Origin: Bordetella parapertussis
GTDB lineage: Bacteria > Pseudomonadota > Gammaproteobacteria > Burkholderiales > Burkholderiaceae_B
Assembly (NCBI GenBank): GCA_945882005.1
Contig: CAMCWG010000029.1
Span: 1 to 16,820 of the forward strand
Length of the DNA stretch: 16,820 bases
Direction of reading: 5' to 3'
Part shown: in pieces, positions 1 to 6,975 of the stretch
Numbering within the stretch: position 1 is the stretch's first letter
Layout: the number at the start of each line of letters is the position of its first letter
The notes under the pieces: model-generated
Seen by the model: the letters and a program-made list of their open reading frames with translations, nothing else
The model's database searches: none
What the model was told of the DNA's origin: nothing
Made by a program: the position numbers and the translations under genes

Positions 1-216
1 TACGAGTTGAACTTTGCCGGCGAAGTTTGACGAGGTATAGGGCTTGCCGTCCATACCAGTGAGGGCCCAGTTGCTCCCTATTTTTGTTCCGGAAATATCA
101 CTGCCCTTGAACTTCACTGCACTGCTATCACCACAGCCCGATAGGACACCCATCAAACACATGAGGCCCAAAGCAAACCATAGGCGTCGAGCCGAGTATG
201 CCAGGACGCTACACAT
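1..216 (-). CDS. SCO1/SenC family copper lipoprotein, N-terminal 72 codons only
   Basis: This is the N-terminal part of a SCO-type protein, which delivers copper to the CuA site of cytochrome oxidase subunit II from the outer face of the inner membrane. I read it by hand as an open frame running off the window edge. After the start there is a basic and hydrophobic signal stretch ending in a lipobox LSGC (residues 25-28), so Cys28 should be lipidated. The mature part contains NWALTGMDGKPYTSSNFAGK, matching the segment that precedes the CxxxC motif in SCO proteins; the CxxxC and the copper-binding His lie outside the window. The ATG at 216 is 12 bp beyond the ctaB stop; TTG at 228 and an ATG at codon 19 are weaker alternatives. 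It is the last visible gene of the maturation operon. The family call rests on the lipobox, this segment and the context. Confidence 0.85.
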   Translation of the reverse strand, partial: MCSVLAYSARRLWFALGLMCLMGVLSGCGDSSAVKFKGSDISGTKIGSNWALTGMDGKPYTSSNFAGKVQLV

Positions 217-228
217 GTGACGCTTCAA

Positions 229-1125
229 TTAACTTCCCACGACGATCAACCAGTGATCGACTAATAAAGCAGCGAATAAAAGCGACAAATAGAGAATCGA
301 AAAGCGAAACAACTTTCGTGCGAGTTCGTCGCTATAGACGCGATATAACTTCCACGCGTACCAGACAAATAAAGCGCCAAGCACTAAGGCAGACAGCAAG
401 TACAGCCATCCACTCATCCCAATGATGTAGGGCAATACCGTCGTCGCCACCAGTGCAACGCTATAGAGCAGAATATGTAAGCGCGTAAATTGCTGACCAT
501 GGGTGACGGGTAGCATAGGGAGGCCCGCATTAGCGTAGTCATGACTTCGGTATAACGCGAGCGCCCAAAAGTGCGGGGGGGTCCAGATAAAGATAATCAG
601 AACGAGCAGCCAGGCCTCGGCAGGCACTGCGTCAGCGACGGCGGCCCAGCCCAATGCGGGCGGCATCGCACCAGATAGCCCGCCGATCACAATATTTTGT
701 GGTGTACGAGGCTTCAGAATCATGGTGTAGATCACCGCGTAACCCACGAACGTCGCAAAGGTCAGCCACATCGTGAGCGAATTCACCCAGCGATACAGAA
801 TGAACATTCCAAGCCCGCCCAACACACCTGAGAACACAATCACCTGTATGGGCGATATCGTACCGGTGGCTGTTGCCCGACGAGCGGTACGCAACATCCG
901 TGCGTCGATGCGTTGCTCGATCAAACAGTTCACAGCGAAGGCAGCTGCAGCTAGCAACCAAATTCCGATTGTGCCAGCGACCACTTTTTGCATATCAGGC
1001 AACACCGGTGTCGCCAAAAACATGCCAATGACGGCACAAAACACCGCCAATTGGGTGACGCGTGGCTTCGTCAGCACCAGATATTGACGCAGTAGGCTAG
1101 GAGGCGAGGCAGTAACGCTAGGCAT
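229..1125 (-). CDS. ctaB: Protoheme IX farnesyltransferase (heme O synthase)
   Basis: This 298-aa polytopic membrane enzyme of the UbiA prenyltransferase superfamily transfers a farnesyl group from farnesyl diphosphate to heme B, giving heme O, the substrate of CtaA. The first motif appears as N66-CLIEQRI-D74, the NxxxExxxD form of the metal/diphosphate-binding site. The conserved loop [20 protein letters not shown] follows, then a [11 protein letters not shown] segment and several hydrophobic helices. Length is normal for CyoE/CtaB. It starts 18 bp after the ctaA stop, with no obvious Shine-Dalgarno sequence, so translational coupling to ctaA is possible. The order ctaA-ctaB-sco supports a role in heme A supply for the aa3-type oxidase encoded nearby, rather than a bo3 quinol oxidase. 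Confidence 0.96.
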   Translation of the reverse strand: MPSVTASPPSLLRQYLVLTKPRVTQLAVFCAVIGMFLATPVLPDMQKVVAGTIGIWLLAAAAFAVNCLIEQRIDARMLRTARRATATGTISPIQVIVFSGVLGGLGMFILYRWVNSLTMWLTFATFVGYAVIYTMILKPRTPQNIVIGGLSGAMPPALGWAAVADAVPAEAWLLVLIIFIWTPPHFWALALYRSHDYANAGLPMLPVTHGQQFTRLHILLYSVALVATTVLPYIIGMSGWLYLLSALVLGALFVWYAWKLYRVYSDELARKLFRFSILYLSLLFAALLVDHWLIVVGS

Positions 1126-1143
1126 GGGGATTTTCTGAAAAGT

Positions 1144-2196
1144 CTAGCTTGATTGTACTTGTTGTGCCGCACCAGAGCGTACGGACAGACGATAAACAAT
1201 CGTGACCGTGGCCAACACTAAGCCCGCCGCCCCCCCGTTGTGCAAGACTGCAATCAATAGAGGCCAATGGAAGAAGATCGTTGTTAGCCCCGTAAAGAGC
1301 TGCGCGCCCAGCAGAACTAAGACCAATCTAGCTGGGCCACGTGTGCCCCGGTCACTCAGCAGACGCCAGGCCAAAATACCAAGCACTGCAAACACCACAA
1401 ACGCGAAGTTGCGGTGGGCCCAGTGAATGGCTGTCAACGCCGTCTGGGAGATCATTTCGCCATTCGGCATTTCACCCAAACCTCTCACCACCGAGAACCC
1501 GTTGCGCATATCCATTTCAGGAATCCAGCTGCCATGGCACGTTGGAAAGTCCATGCAGGCCAAAGCGGCGTAATTCGTACTGACCCAACCACCAAGCACG
1601 ATTTGAACCGCTAGCAGCAATACCCCAAAGATCGCCCAAAGACGATACGTCAAGGTTGCTGCAGCCGGCTTTGCATAAGTGCGTTCCCGTGCTGCCAGCC
1701 ATGTCATCATGCCTAAGAGCGTCATGCCACCAAACAAATGTGCCGTCACGACAGCGGGCATCAACAGGTGCGTCACTGTCCAAGCGCCGAATGCTCCCTG
1801 TATGCACACAGCCACCAACGTGGCGATGGCAAGCTTTGGGGAATAGCCAAGCACTGCACGGTTTCGCCAACCGAGGGCAACAATCATAATGATCAGAAAG
1901 CCCAGTAACGCACCAACATAGCGATGAATCATTTCAATCCAGGCCTTGGGCAAGGTGACTGGACCGTCCGGCATCACCTTCACAGCTTCACGAATGGAGT
2001 CGAGCGCACCGATTGGGGTCACGCTGCCGTAGCATCCTGGCCAATCAGGGCAACCTAAACCCGAATCTGTGAGACGTACGAAAGCGCCAAACATGATCAG
2101 GTCTAACGTTAAAAACCACGTCAAAAATACGATCCGCCGATATCGGGCACGTATCGATGCCTGGCCGACAGGTTGGGTTGCAGTGAGCTCAGCCAT
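1144..2196 (-). CDS. ctaA: Heme A synthase (COX15/CtaA family)
   Basis: This 350-aa integral membrane monooxygenase oxidises the C8 methyl group of heme O to a formyl group, producing heme A for cytochrome oxidase. The expected heme-ligand pattern is complete: E88-MI-H91 in the first half, H153 in VVTAHLFGG, H258 and H261 in AIHWAHRNF, and H319 in AVLHNGGAA. Two cysteine pairs are present in extracytoplasmic loops, C49/C55 (GLGCPDWPGC) and C214/C220 (ACMDFPTC), as in cysteine-containing CtaA types where such cysteines take part in catalysis or heme transfer. Eight hydrophobic helices are apparent. It starts 7 bp after the upstream SCO-like gene and is followed by ctaB after 18 bp, so the genes are surely co-transcribed. 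Confidence 0.96.
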   Translation of the reverse strand: MAELTATQPVGQASIRARYRRIVFLTWFLTLDLIMFGAFVRLTDSGLGCPDWPGCYGSVTPIGALDSIREAVKVMPDGPVTLPKAWIEMIHRYVGALLGFLIIMIVALGWRNRAVLGYSPKLAIATLVAVCIQGAFGAWTVTHLLMPAVVTAHLFGGMTLLGMMTWLAARERTYAKPAAATLTYRLWAIFGVLLLAVQIVLGGWVSTNYAALACMDFPTCHGSWIPEMDMRNGFSVVRGLGEMPNGEMISQTALTAIHWAHRNFAFVVFAVLGILAWRLLSDRGTRGPARLVLVLLGAQLFTGLTTIFFHWPLLIAVLHNGGAAGLVLATVTIVYRLSVRSGAAQQVQSS

Positions 2197-2203
2197 CGCG
2201 CGA

Positions 2204-2848
2204 CTACCCTATCCTTGAATTCGCAATCAATTTACGAAGCTCATTACGAAACTTTTCAGGGTCTGCTTCAGGAGGATACTGCAAGATCAAATTACCCAAA
2301 GGATCAATGATCCACATTGGTTTGCCGAGCGCTTCGCGCGCACTGCTATCTGACGCTTGAGGCAACAGGAACTGCTTGAGCACCTCCGGCTTGATGCGCA
2401 CCATCACCGTTCCCTTGTAAGCCTCGAGCACTTTCTCTGGAACGGACGCATCGTCAGTAATAAACCAAACACGCATCAAGCGTTCAACATGCTTGCCCTG
2501 GCTCGCATGCGAGTTACGCAAAATAAACAGTTTGCGTGCGCACGATTCCGGACACTCTGCATCATCCGCAGCAACGAGTAGCCACTTACCTTTAAGTGAG
2601 CTGAGGTCAAATGGCTTTCCGTCCAGCGTGGTCGCAGGTAGCGCCGCGGCAGCAGGAATCGGACGCTGCGGCTCAATCAACGTGCCGTAGCTCGCACTGC
2701 CCTCAGGCCGCAACCCTGGATTGAAATAAACCAACACCGCTGCAAGAACGGGCGCAAGGCTCATGAGAAAAATGACAATCAACGGCCCGCGATTACGCGG
2801 TTTAGCCGTTGGTAAGCTGTTCGAATTTACAGAGGTATTCACAGGCAT
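2204..2848 (-). CDS. SCO-like membrane-anchored thioredoxin-fold protein with a CPESC motif
   Basis: This 214-aa protein has one transmembrane segment (about residues 22-41) after a short polar N-terminus, followed by an outer-face domain. The domain resembles SCO/thioredoxin folds: ALPATTLDGKPFDLSSLKGK leads into KWLLVAADDAECPESC, with the CxxxC pair at C99 and C103, and a later WIIDPLGNLILQYPP segment matches the SCO LIDPxG strand. There is no histidine anywhere after residue 120, so the third copper ligand typical of true SCO proteins is missing. It lies between SURF1 (5 bp) and ctaA (7 bp) in a tight operon, where betaproteobacteria usually carry a hypothetical oxidase-associated protein. 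A thiol-disulfide or partial copper-handling role in oxidase assembly is inferred; the precise function is unknown. Confidence 0.85.
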   Translation of the reverse strand: MPVNTSVNSNSLPTAKPRNRGPLIVIFLMSLAPVLAAVLVYFNPGLRPEGSASYGTLIEPQRPIPAAAALPATTLDGKPFDLSSLKGKWLLVAADDAECPESCARKLFILRNSHASQGKHVERLMRVWFITDDASVPEKVLEAYKGTVMVRIKPEVLKQFLLPQASDSSAREALGKPMWIIDPLGNLILQYPPEADPEKFRNELRKLIANSRIG

Positions 2849-2853
2849 TCCAC

Positions 2854-3651
2854 TTATTCAATTTGTCGCCGTCTACGACGAACAAAACGCCACAGCACTA
2901 CAAAGAAAGCAACCGCAGCAATTACGGCAAAGCCAAACCACTGCGTCGCATAGCCAACATTCTTATCAGCATCCAACGAGGGTTTGGGCCAGCTCCGCAC
3001 AAGGCCGTCCTGCATCTGGCTGTTTTGCAGCAACACAACTGGCAAAAAACGCAATCCCGTTCGCTCGGTCAGTGACGCAAGATCCAAGTTTTGGACACGC
3101 GTCACTTTAGAAGTATCCACCCAGCCCGATTCGGCTGCTGCAATACCCTTCCAAGCTGGAGGCAAACCGCTGTCCTCACCTTTCTTGCTCGTCCACAACT
3201 CAAAAAGCCTCGGCACGCGCAGAGACATCTCACCTTCAATTGTCAGCGGATCTGACTGGGTTTCTATTTTAGGCGCTTGCTGCATTCCGATCGGGCGGGG
3301 AACCCAGCCGCGCAAAACTAACACTGCCACACCAGCCTCGAGAATTAAAGGCGTCGCGAGCCACAGGCCGGGTCGGCCATCCATGTTTCGGTTGTCCACC
3401 ATCACGCTGAACTGCCCCGCCCAGCGCCCTGTGACCGAAGCCGCACGCCATGGCTGTACAGACTCTGCCGCCATGTTGGTCTGTATCACGATGGGCGCAG
3501 CGAGCCGACCTCTCTCAATTTCGGCGCTAATCCCACGCCGCTCGTCTGCGCGTTCTAGCTGCCATCGTCCAAGCAGGCCGCACACGACCACCACGACCCC
3601 AAGCAGCAGTAGCGCAAGCAAAGTGAGCCTATTGGATGAAGGTTGTTGCAT
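2854..3651 (-). CDS. SURF1 family cytochrome oxidase biogenesis protein
   Basis: This 265-aa protein has the SURF1 architecture: an N-terminal transmembrane helix (about residues 9-27), a large outer-face domain, and a C-terminal helix (about 238-257) ending in a basic RRRRRQ tail. Family signatures are GRWQLERADERR just after the first helix, the VTGRWAGQFSVMVDNRNMDG stretch, and VLVLRGWVPR. SURF1 proteins help insert heme A into subunit I. It is the first gene of the maturation operon and starts 34 bp from the divergent DUF2909 gene. An AAGGA sequence lies about 12 nt before the ATG, a rather long spacing. The next gene begins 5 bp after the stop. Confidence 0.93.
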   Translation of the reverse strand: MQQPSSNRLTLLALLLLGVVVVVCGLLGRWQLERADERRGISAEIERGRLAAPIVIQTNMAAESVQPWRAASVTGRWAGQFSVMVDNRNMDGRPGLWLATPLILEAGVAVLVLRGWVPRPIGMQQAPKIETQSDPLTIEGEMSLRVPRLFELWTSKKGEDSGLPPAWKGIAAAESGWVDTSKVTRVQNLDLASLTERTGLRFLPVVLLQNSQMQDGLVRSWPKPSLDADKNVGYATQWFGFAVIAAVAFFVVLWRFVRRRRRQIE

Positions 3652-3654
3652 GTC

Positions 3655-3663
3655 TGCGATAAT
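3655..3663 (+). promoter_or_regulatory. Candidate extended -10 promoter for the DUF2909 gene
   Basis: TGC followed by GATAAT has the extended -10 form (TGnTATAAT, one mismatch in the hexamer). Transcription would begin near 3670, giving a leader of roughly 16 nt that carries the GGGGGA ribosome binding site. No good -35 box is visible at 17 bp. The element overlaps the first codon of SURF1 on the other strand. This is inference from sequence alone. Confidence 0.35.
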
Positions 3664-3685
3664 TCCTTTTTATCTGGGGGATTTA

Positions 3686-3889
3686 ATGCGCATCTTCGTG
3701 ATCATTGCATTCATCGGGATTCTCGGCAGTCTTGGCTCAGCACTGTTCTATTTGATGCGAGACAAAGGCACCTCAAACAAAACCGTCAACGCGCTCACTG
3801 TGCGCATCGGTATTTCCGTCGCGCTATTTTTATTCCTGCTCTTTTCACACTGGATGGGATGGATAGAGTCAACCGGCTTCCAGCGCTAG
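3686..3889 (+). CDS. Twin transmembrane protein, DUF2909 family
   Basis: This 67-aa protein consists of two hydrophobic helices (about residues 2-23 and 40-56) joined by a polar loop, MRDKGTSNKTVN. It matches the DUF2909 'twin transmembrane protein' family found beside cytochrome oxidase genes in betaproteobacteria; its function is unknown, and a small accessory or assembly role in the inner membrane is inferred from context. The start at 3686 is chosen because GGGGGA sits 5 nt upstream and the first helix begins directly after it. The open frame extends far upstream, but only as antisense of SURF1. It is encoded opposite to both flanking operons, divergent from SURF1 and convergent with coxC. 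Confidence 0.85.
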   Translation: MRIFVIIAFIGILGSLGSALFYLMRDKGTSNKTVNALTVRIGISVALFLFLLFSHWMGWIESTGFQR

Positions 3890-3902
3890 CGCCTTAGTCC
3901 AG

Positions 3903-3931
3903 AAATAAAAAAGGCCAGCAAAGCCAGCCTT
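3903..3931 (-). terminator. Intrinsic terminator of the coxBA-coxC operon
   Basis: Read on the minus strand, AAGGCUGGC-UUU-GCUGGCCUU folds into a 9-bp stem (two G-U wobbles) with a 3-nt loop and is followed directly by a run of U (UUUUUUAUUU). It lies just after the coxC stop at 3956. On the plus strand the wobbles become mismatches and there is no U tract, so it acts mainly on the cox operon and not on the DUF2909 gene. Confidence 0.85.
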
Positions 3932-3955
3932 CTGAACAGTCGTTAAACTGGCGGC

Positions 3956-4831
3956 TTAGAACCAATAGACAAATAAGTACAGACCGAGCCACACAACGTC
4001 CACAAAGTGCCAGTACCACGCGGCACCTTCAAAGCCAAAGTGGTTATCCGCTGTGAAATGACCCTTCATCAGGCGAACCCAAATCACAGCCAGCATGGTT
4101 GCGCCTAGCAGCACGTGAAAGCCGTGGAAGCCGGTCAACATGAAGAACAGCGAGCCATACGCACCTGAATTGAACTTTAAGTTCAAGTCTGTGTAGGCGT
4201 GGTAGTACTCATAGCCTTGGCAAATCACAAAGATAAAGCCGAGCAAAATTGTTGCGAACAACCAGAAACTTGCCTTGCCGCGATGATTTTCACGCAGTGC
4301 ATGGTGCGAGATCGTCAAGGTAACGCCCGAGCTCAACAACAGTGCAGTGTTGATCGTTGGCAACCAGAACGGGCCCATTGTTTGAAAGGACTCCACGACG
4401 CCGGCTGGGCCGAGGTTAGGCCATACAGCGTTGAAGTCTGGCCATAACAATTGTTTGTGATCCAGATCACCCAACCACGGCAAGGTGACAGTGCGTGTGT
4501 ACCAGAGCGCGCCGAAGAAGGCGGCAAAGAACATGACTTCAGAGAAGATAAACCAGCTCATGCTCCAACGATACGACACGTCGATGCGCTTGCTGTTTAG
4601 GCCAGTCTCAGACTCATGGATTGCGTCGCCAAACCAGTTGTAGAGCACAACAAATAAGCCAAGCAAGCCAACGAGCACAGCCCACTTCGCTGTATCGACG
4701 CCATTGACCCACGCTGACGCGCCAAGCATCACAACTAAGAGGCAGGCGCTAGCACGTACCGGATGTGCCGAGTCGGCTGGCACATAATAGTAAGGTGCCT
4801 CTTTACCGTGGGCAGAGTGGGATGCACTCAT
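3956..4831 (-). CDS. ctaE: Cytochrome c oxidase subunit III
   Basis: This is subunit III (291 aa) of the aa3-type oxidase, a seven-helix membrane protein that stabilises subunit I and its proton-uptake path. Family signatures are GDAIHESETGLNSKRID, MSWFIFSEVMFFAAFFGALW, TGFHGFHVLLGATML, and a C-terminal WYWHFVDVVWLGLYLFVYW. The start at ATG 4831 (MSASHSAHGK) is preferred because GGAG lies 6 nt upstream. The in-frame ATG four codons earlier (4843) has no ribosome binding site, and its second codon (GAG) is itself part of that Shine-Dalgarno sequence. It is the last gene of the structural operon, 28 bp after the DUF2970 gene and before the terminator at 3903-3931. Also called coxC. Confidence 0.96.
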   Translation of the reverse strand: MSASHSAHGKEAPYYYVPADSAHPVRASACLLVVMLGASAWVNGVDTAKWAVLVGLLGLFVVLYNWFGDAIHESETGLNSKRIDVSYRWSMSWFIFSEVMFFAAFFGALWYTRTVTLPWLGDLDHKQLLWPDFNAVWPNLGPAGVVESFQTMGPFWLPTINTALLLSSGVTLTISHHALRENHRGKASFWLFATILLGFIFVICQGYEYYHAYTDLNLKFNSGAYGSLFFMLTGFHGFHVLLGATMLAVIWVRLMKGHFTADNHFGFEGAAWYWHFVDVVWLGLYLFVYWF

Positions 4832-4859
4832 AGTGTTCTCCATGCTACGAATAGTTAAA

Positions 4860-5084
4860 TTATTTAAAACTGGCCAGCACCCAGCCTACGACAGTCACGA
4901 GGCCGGTCACAAACAGTACACCAAACAGCAAGCCAGCAATCACCAAATGGACAGGGTTGAGCTTTGCAATGTCTTCTTGGTGCCCTGCTTTCTTCCTAAC
5001 TCCTAACATTGCCCAACCAACAGCCTTAAGTGTCTGAAAAAAGTTGAGCTTACGCTGGGCTAACTGCTTGAGGTCATCGCTCAT
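4860..5084 (-). CDS. DUF2970 family small membrane protein
   Basis: This 74-aa protein has an N-terminal cytoplasmic amphipathic part with FFQTLKAVGWAMLGVRKKAG, then one transmembrane helix (about residues 47-70, VHLVIAGLLFGVLFVTGLVT). Both fit the DUF2970 family, which in betaproteobacteria is typically encoded immediately before coxC. The function is unknown; membership of the oxidase operon suggests an assembly or stabilising role. It begins 22 bp after the 38-aa small assembly gene, at a place where ctaG would normally intervene. No convincing Shine-Dalgarno sequence precedes its ATG. Confidence 0.85.
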   Translation of the reverse strand: MSDDLKQLAQRKLNFFQTLKAVGWAMLGVRKKAGHQEDIAKLNPVHLVIAGLLFGVLFVTGLVTVVGWVLASFK

Positions 5085-5106
5085 AACTGATTTTTATCCG
5101 TTATGT

Positions 5107-5223
5107 TCAAGCAAAAAAATGCGTATAAAACTGACGACCGATGGTGTACCCGAACAACGCAAGGACGAGCACAAGAAAAACCAAGCCGAGTCGTCTATTT
5201 TTTTTGCGTTGTTCCGGTGTCAT
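5107..5223 (-). CDS. Cytochrome oxidase small assembly protein (38 aa)
   Basis: I found this gene by translating the gap after coxA. It encodes 38 residues: a very basic N-terminus (MTPEQRKKNRRLG) followed by one transmembrane helix (about residues 14-29, VFLVLVLALFGYTIGR) and a short tail QFYTHFFA. The MTPEQRxKNRR start and single helix match the short 'cytochrome oxidase small assembly protein' found downstream of coxA in Burkholderiales. The ATG lies 10 bp after the coxA stop with an AAGG in between, so translation is probably coupled. A function in oxidase assembly is inferred from position only. Confidence 0.8.
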   Translation of the reverse strand: MTPEQRKKNRRLGLVFLVLVLALFGYTIGRQFYTHFFA

Positions 5224-5233
5224 GCCTATCGCC

Positions 5234-6868
5234 TTACTTGACTACTGGGGGCGTTTCGAACGTGTGGAATGGTGCGGGCGAAGGCACCGTCCACTCCAAC
5301 CCTTCGGCGCCTTCCCATGGCTTAGCTGGAGCGCGCTCACCTTTACCCGCGTAGGACTTCAACACGATGTAGAGGAACAAGAGTTGCGACAAACCAAACC
5401 AGAACGCACCAATTGTCGCTATCTGGTGGAAATCGGTGAATTGGGCAGCGTAGTCTGCGTAGCGACGTGGCATCCCGGCCAGACCCATAAAGTGCATAGG
5501 GAAGAACGTAATGTTGAACGAAATCATGCTCATCCAAAAGTGCCACTTACCCAGACGCTCGTCGTACATGTAGCCGGACCACTTAGGCAACCAATAATAG
5601 GTGCCTGCGAACAGGCCAAACAGCGAGCCAGCGACCAATACGTAATGGAAGTGTGCGACCACGTAGTACGTATCATGCACCTGGATGTCGATCGGAGCCA
5701 TTGACAAGATCAAACCGGTGAACCCGCCGATGGTGAACACAAAAATAAAACCAACCGAGAACAACATCGGGGTTTCAAACGTCATGGAACCGCGCCACAT
5801 CGTTGCAACCCAGTTAAACACTTTCACACCCGTCGGGATGGAAATCAACATGGTTGCATACATAAAGTAGAGCTGTGCTGTGACCGGCATGCCGGTCGCA
5901 AACATGTGGTGCGCCCAAACGATGAACGACAGAATTGCGATAGATGCTGTTGCGTACACCATCGATGCATAGCCAAACAATTGTTTGCGGGCGAACGCTG
6001 GAATGATTGCCGACACAATACCGAATGCGGGCAAAATCATGATGTACACCTCAGGGTGACCGAAGAACCAGAAAATATGCTGGTACAGAACCGGATCGCC
6101 GCCAACCGCTGCGTTAAAGAAACCCGTGCCGAAGTGACGGTCGGTCAGAACCATCGTGATCGCAGCAGCCAACACTGGCATCACAGCAATCAGGAGATAA
6201 GCCGTAATCAACCATGTCCAACAGAACAGAGGCATCTTCATCAAGGTCATGCCAGGTGCGCGCATGTTCAAGATCGTCACGACGATGTTAATGGCACCCA
6301 TGATCGAGGACGCACCCATGATGTGCACAGCGAAAATGGCTAAGTCCATTCCTGGACCCATTTGCGCAGTCAAGGGTGCATATAGCGTCCAACCCGCAGC
6401 CGTTGCGCCACCAGGAACAAAAAACGAGGTCGACAACAAGATACCAGCAACGGGCAAAAGCCAGAAACTGAAGTTGTTCATACGGGCGAAGGCCATGTCC
6501 GAGGCGCCAATCTGCAACGGGATCATCCAGTTCGCGAAACCAACGAAGGCTGGCATGATGGCGCCGAACACCATAATCAGACCATGCATTGTCGTGAACT
6601 GATTGAACAGCTCAGGACGGAAAAACTGCAAACCCGGTTGAAAAAGCTCTGTACGCAGTAACAGCGCTAAGACGCCACCGATCATCAACATCGTGAACGA
6701 GAAAATCAGATACATCGTTCCGATATCTTTGTGGTTAGTCGCGAACAACCAACGGCGCCAGCCATGCAGCGATGGGCCGTGATGATCGTGATCGTCGTGT
6801 GCATGGTCATGCCCATGACCGTGACTGTGCCCGTGACCTGCTACGTGATCTGCTGGAATGCTACTCAT
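5234..6868 (-). CDS. ctaD: Cytochrome c oxidase subunit I (aa3-type)
   Basis: This 544-aa protein is the catalytic heme-copper subunit, which reduces O2 to water and pumps protons across the inner membrane. All key residues are present: heme a ligands H95 (TTMHGLIMVFG) and H408, heme a3 ligand H406 (VVAHFHYV), CuB ligands H271, H320 and H321, the cross-linked tyrosine Y275 with E273 (GHPEVY), D-channel D124 (GASDMAFARMNN) and K-channel K349. It is therefore an A1-type oxidase. The N-terminal extension is unusually rich in histidine, with 11 His in residues 8-30. AGGAG sits 7 nt before the ATG. It follows coxB by 107 bp in the same operon; the gap holds two inverted repeats. Also called coxA. 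Confidence 0.98.
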   Translation of the reverse strand: MSSIPADHVAGHGHSHGHGHDHAHDDHDHHGPSLHGWRRWLFATNHKDIGTMYLIFSFTMLMIGGVLALLLRTELFQPGLQFFRPELFNQFTTMHGLIMVFGAIMPAFVGFANWMIPLQIGASDMAFARMNNFSFWLLPVAGILLSTSFFVPGGATAAGWTLYAPLTAQMGPGMDLAIFAVHIMGASSIMGAINIVVTILNMRAPGMTLMKMPLFCWTWLITAYLLIAVMPVLAAAITMVLTDRHFGTGFFNAAVGGDPVLYQHIFWFFGHPEVYIMILPAFGIVSAIIPAFARKQLFGYASMVYATASIAILSFIVWAHHMFATGMPVTAQLYFMYATMLISIPTGVKVFNWVATMWRGSMTFETPMLFSVGFIFVFTIGGFTGLILSMAPIDIQVHDTYYVVAHFHYVLVAGSLFGLFAGTYYWLPKWSGYMYDERLGKWHFWMSMISFNITFFPMHFMGLAGMPRRYADYAAQFTDFHQIATIGAFWFGLSQLLFLYIVLKSYAGKGERAPAKPWEGAEGLEWTVPSPAPFHTFETPPVVK

Positions 6869-6895
6869 GTTGGACTCCTATCCCGCTTTAAGCTG

Positions 6896-6961
6896 TCACT
6901 AAGCCACTATCTTAGTGATCAACGCATCTTTACGAACAGCCGCAACAATATGCGGCCGCAT
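6896..6961. repeat. Two inverted repeats in the coxB-coxA intergenic gap
   Basis: TCACTAAG (6896-6903) and CTTAGTGA (6911-6918) form an 8-bp stem with a 7-nt loop. GCCGCA (6939-6944) and TGCGGC (6951-6956) form a second 6-bp stem, overlapping a perfect 12-bp palindrome ATGCGGCCGCAT (6950-6961). No U tract follows either on the minus strand, so they are not classic terminators. They may slow decay of, or attenuate, the coxB-coxA transcript; this is inference. Confidence 0.6.
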
Positions 6962-6975
6962 CACTCTAAATAAAA

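Noticed and set aside
2984..3685. Long plus-strand open frame upstream of the DUF2909 gene
   Set aside because: It is antisense to SURF1, shows no family resemblance, and the ribosome binding site GGGGGA places the real start at 3686.
3911..3931. Bidirectional terminator also serving the DUF2909 gene
   Set aside because: On the plus strand two pairs become mismatches and no U tract follows.
4832..4843. Upstream ATG of coxC (four extra codons)
   Set aside because: No Shine-Dalgarno sequence precedes it; its own second codon forms part of the GGAG that serves the ATG at 4831.
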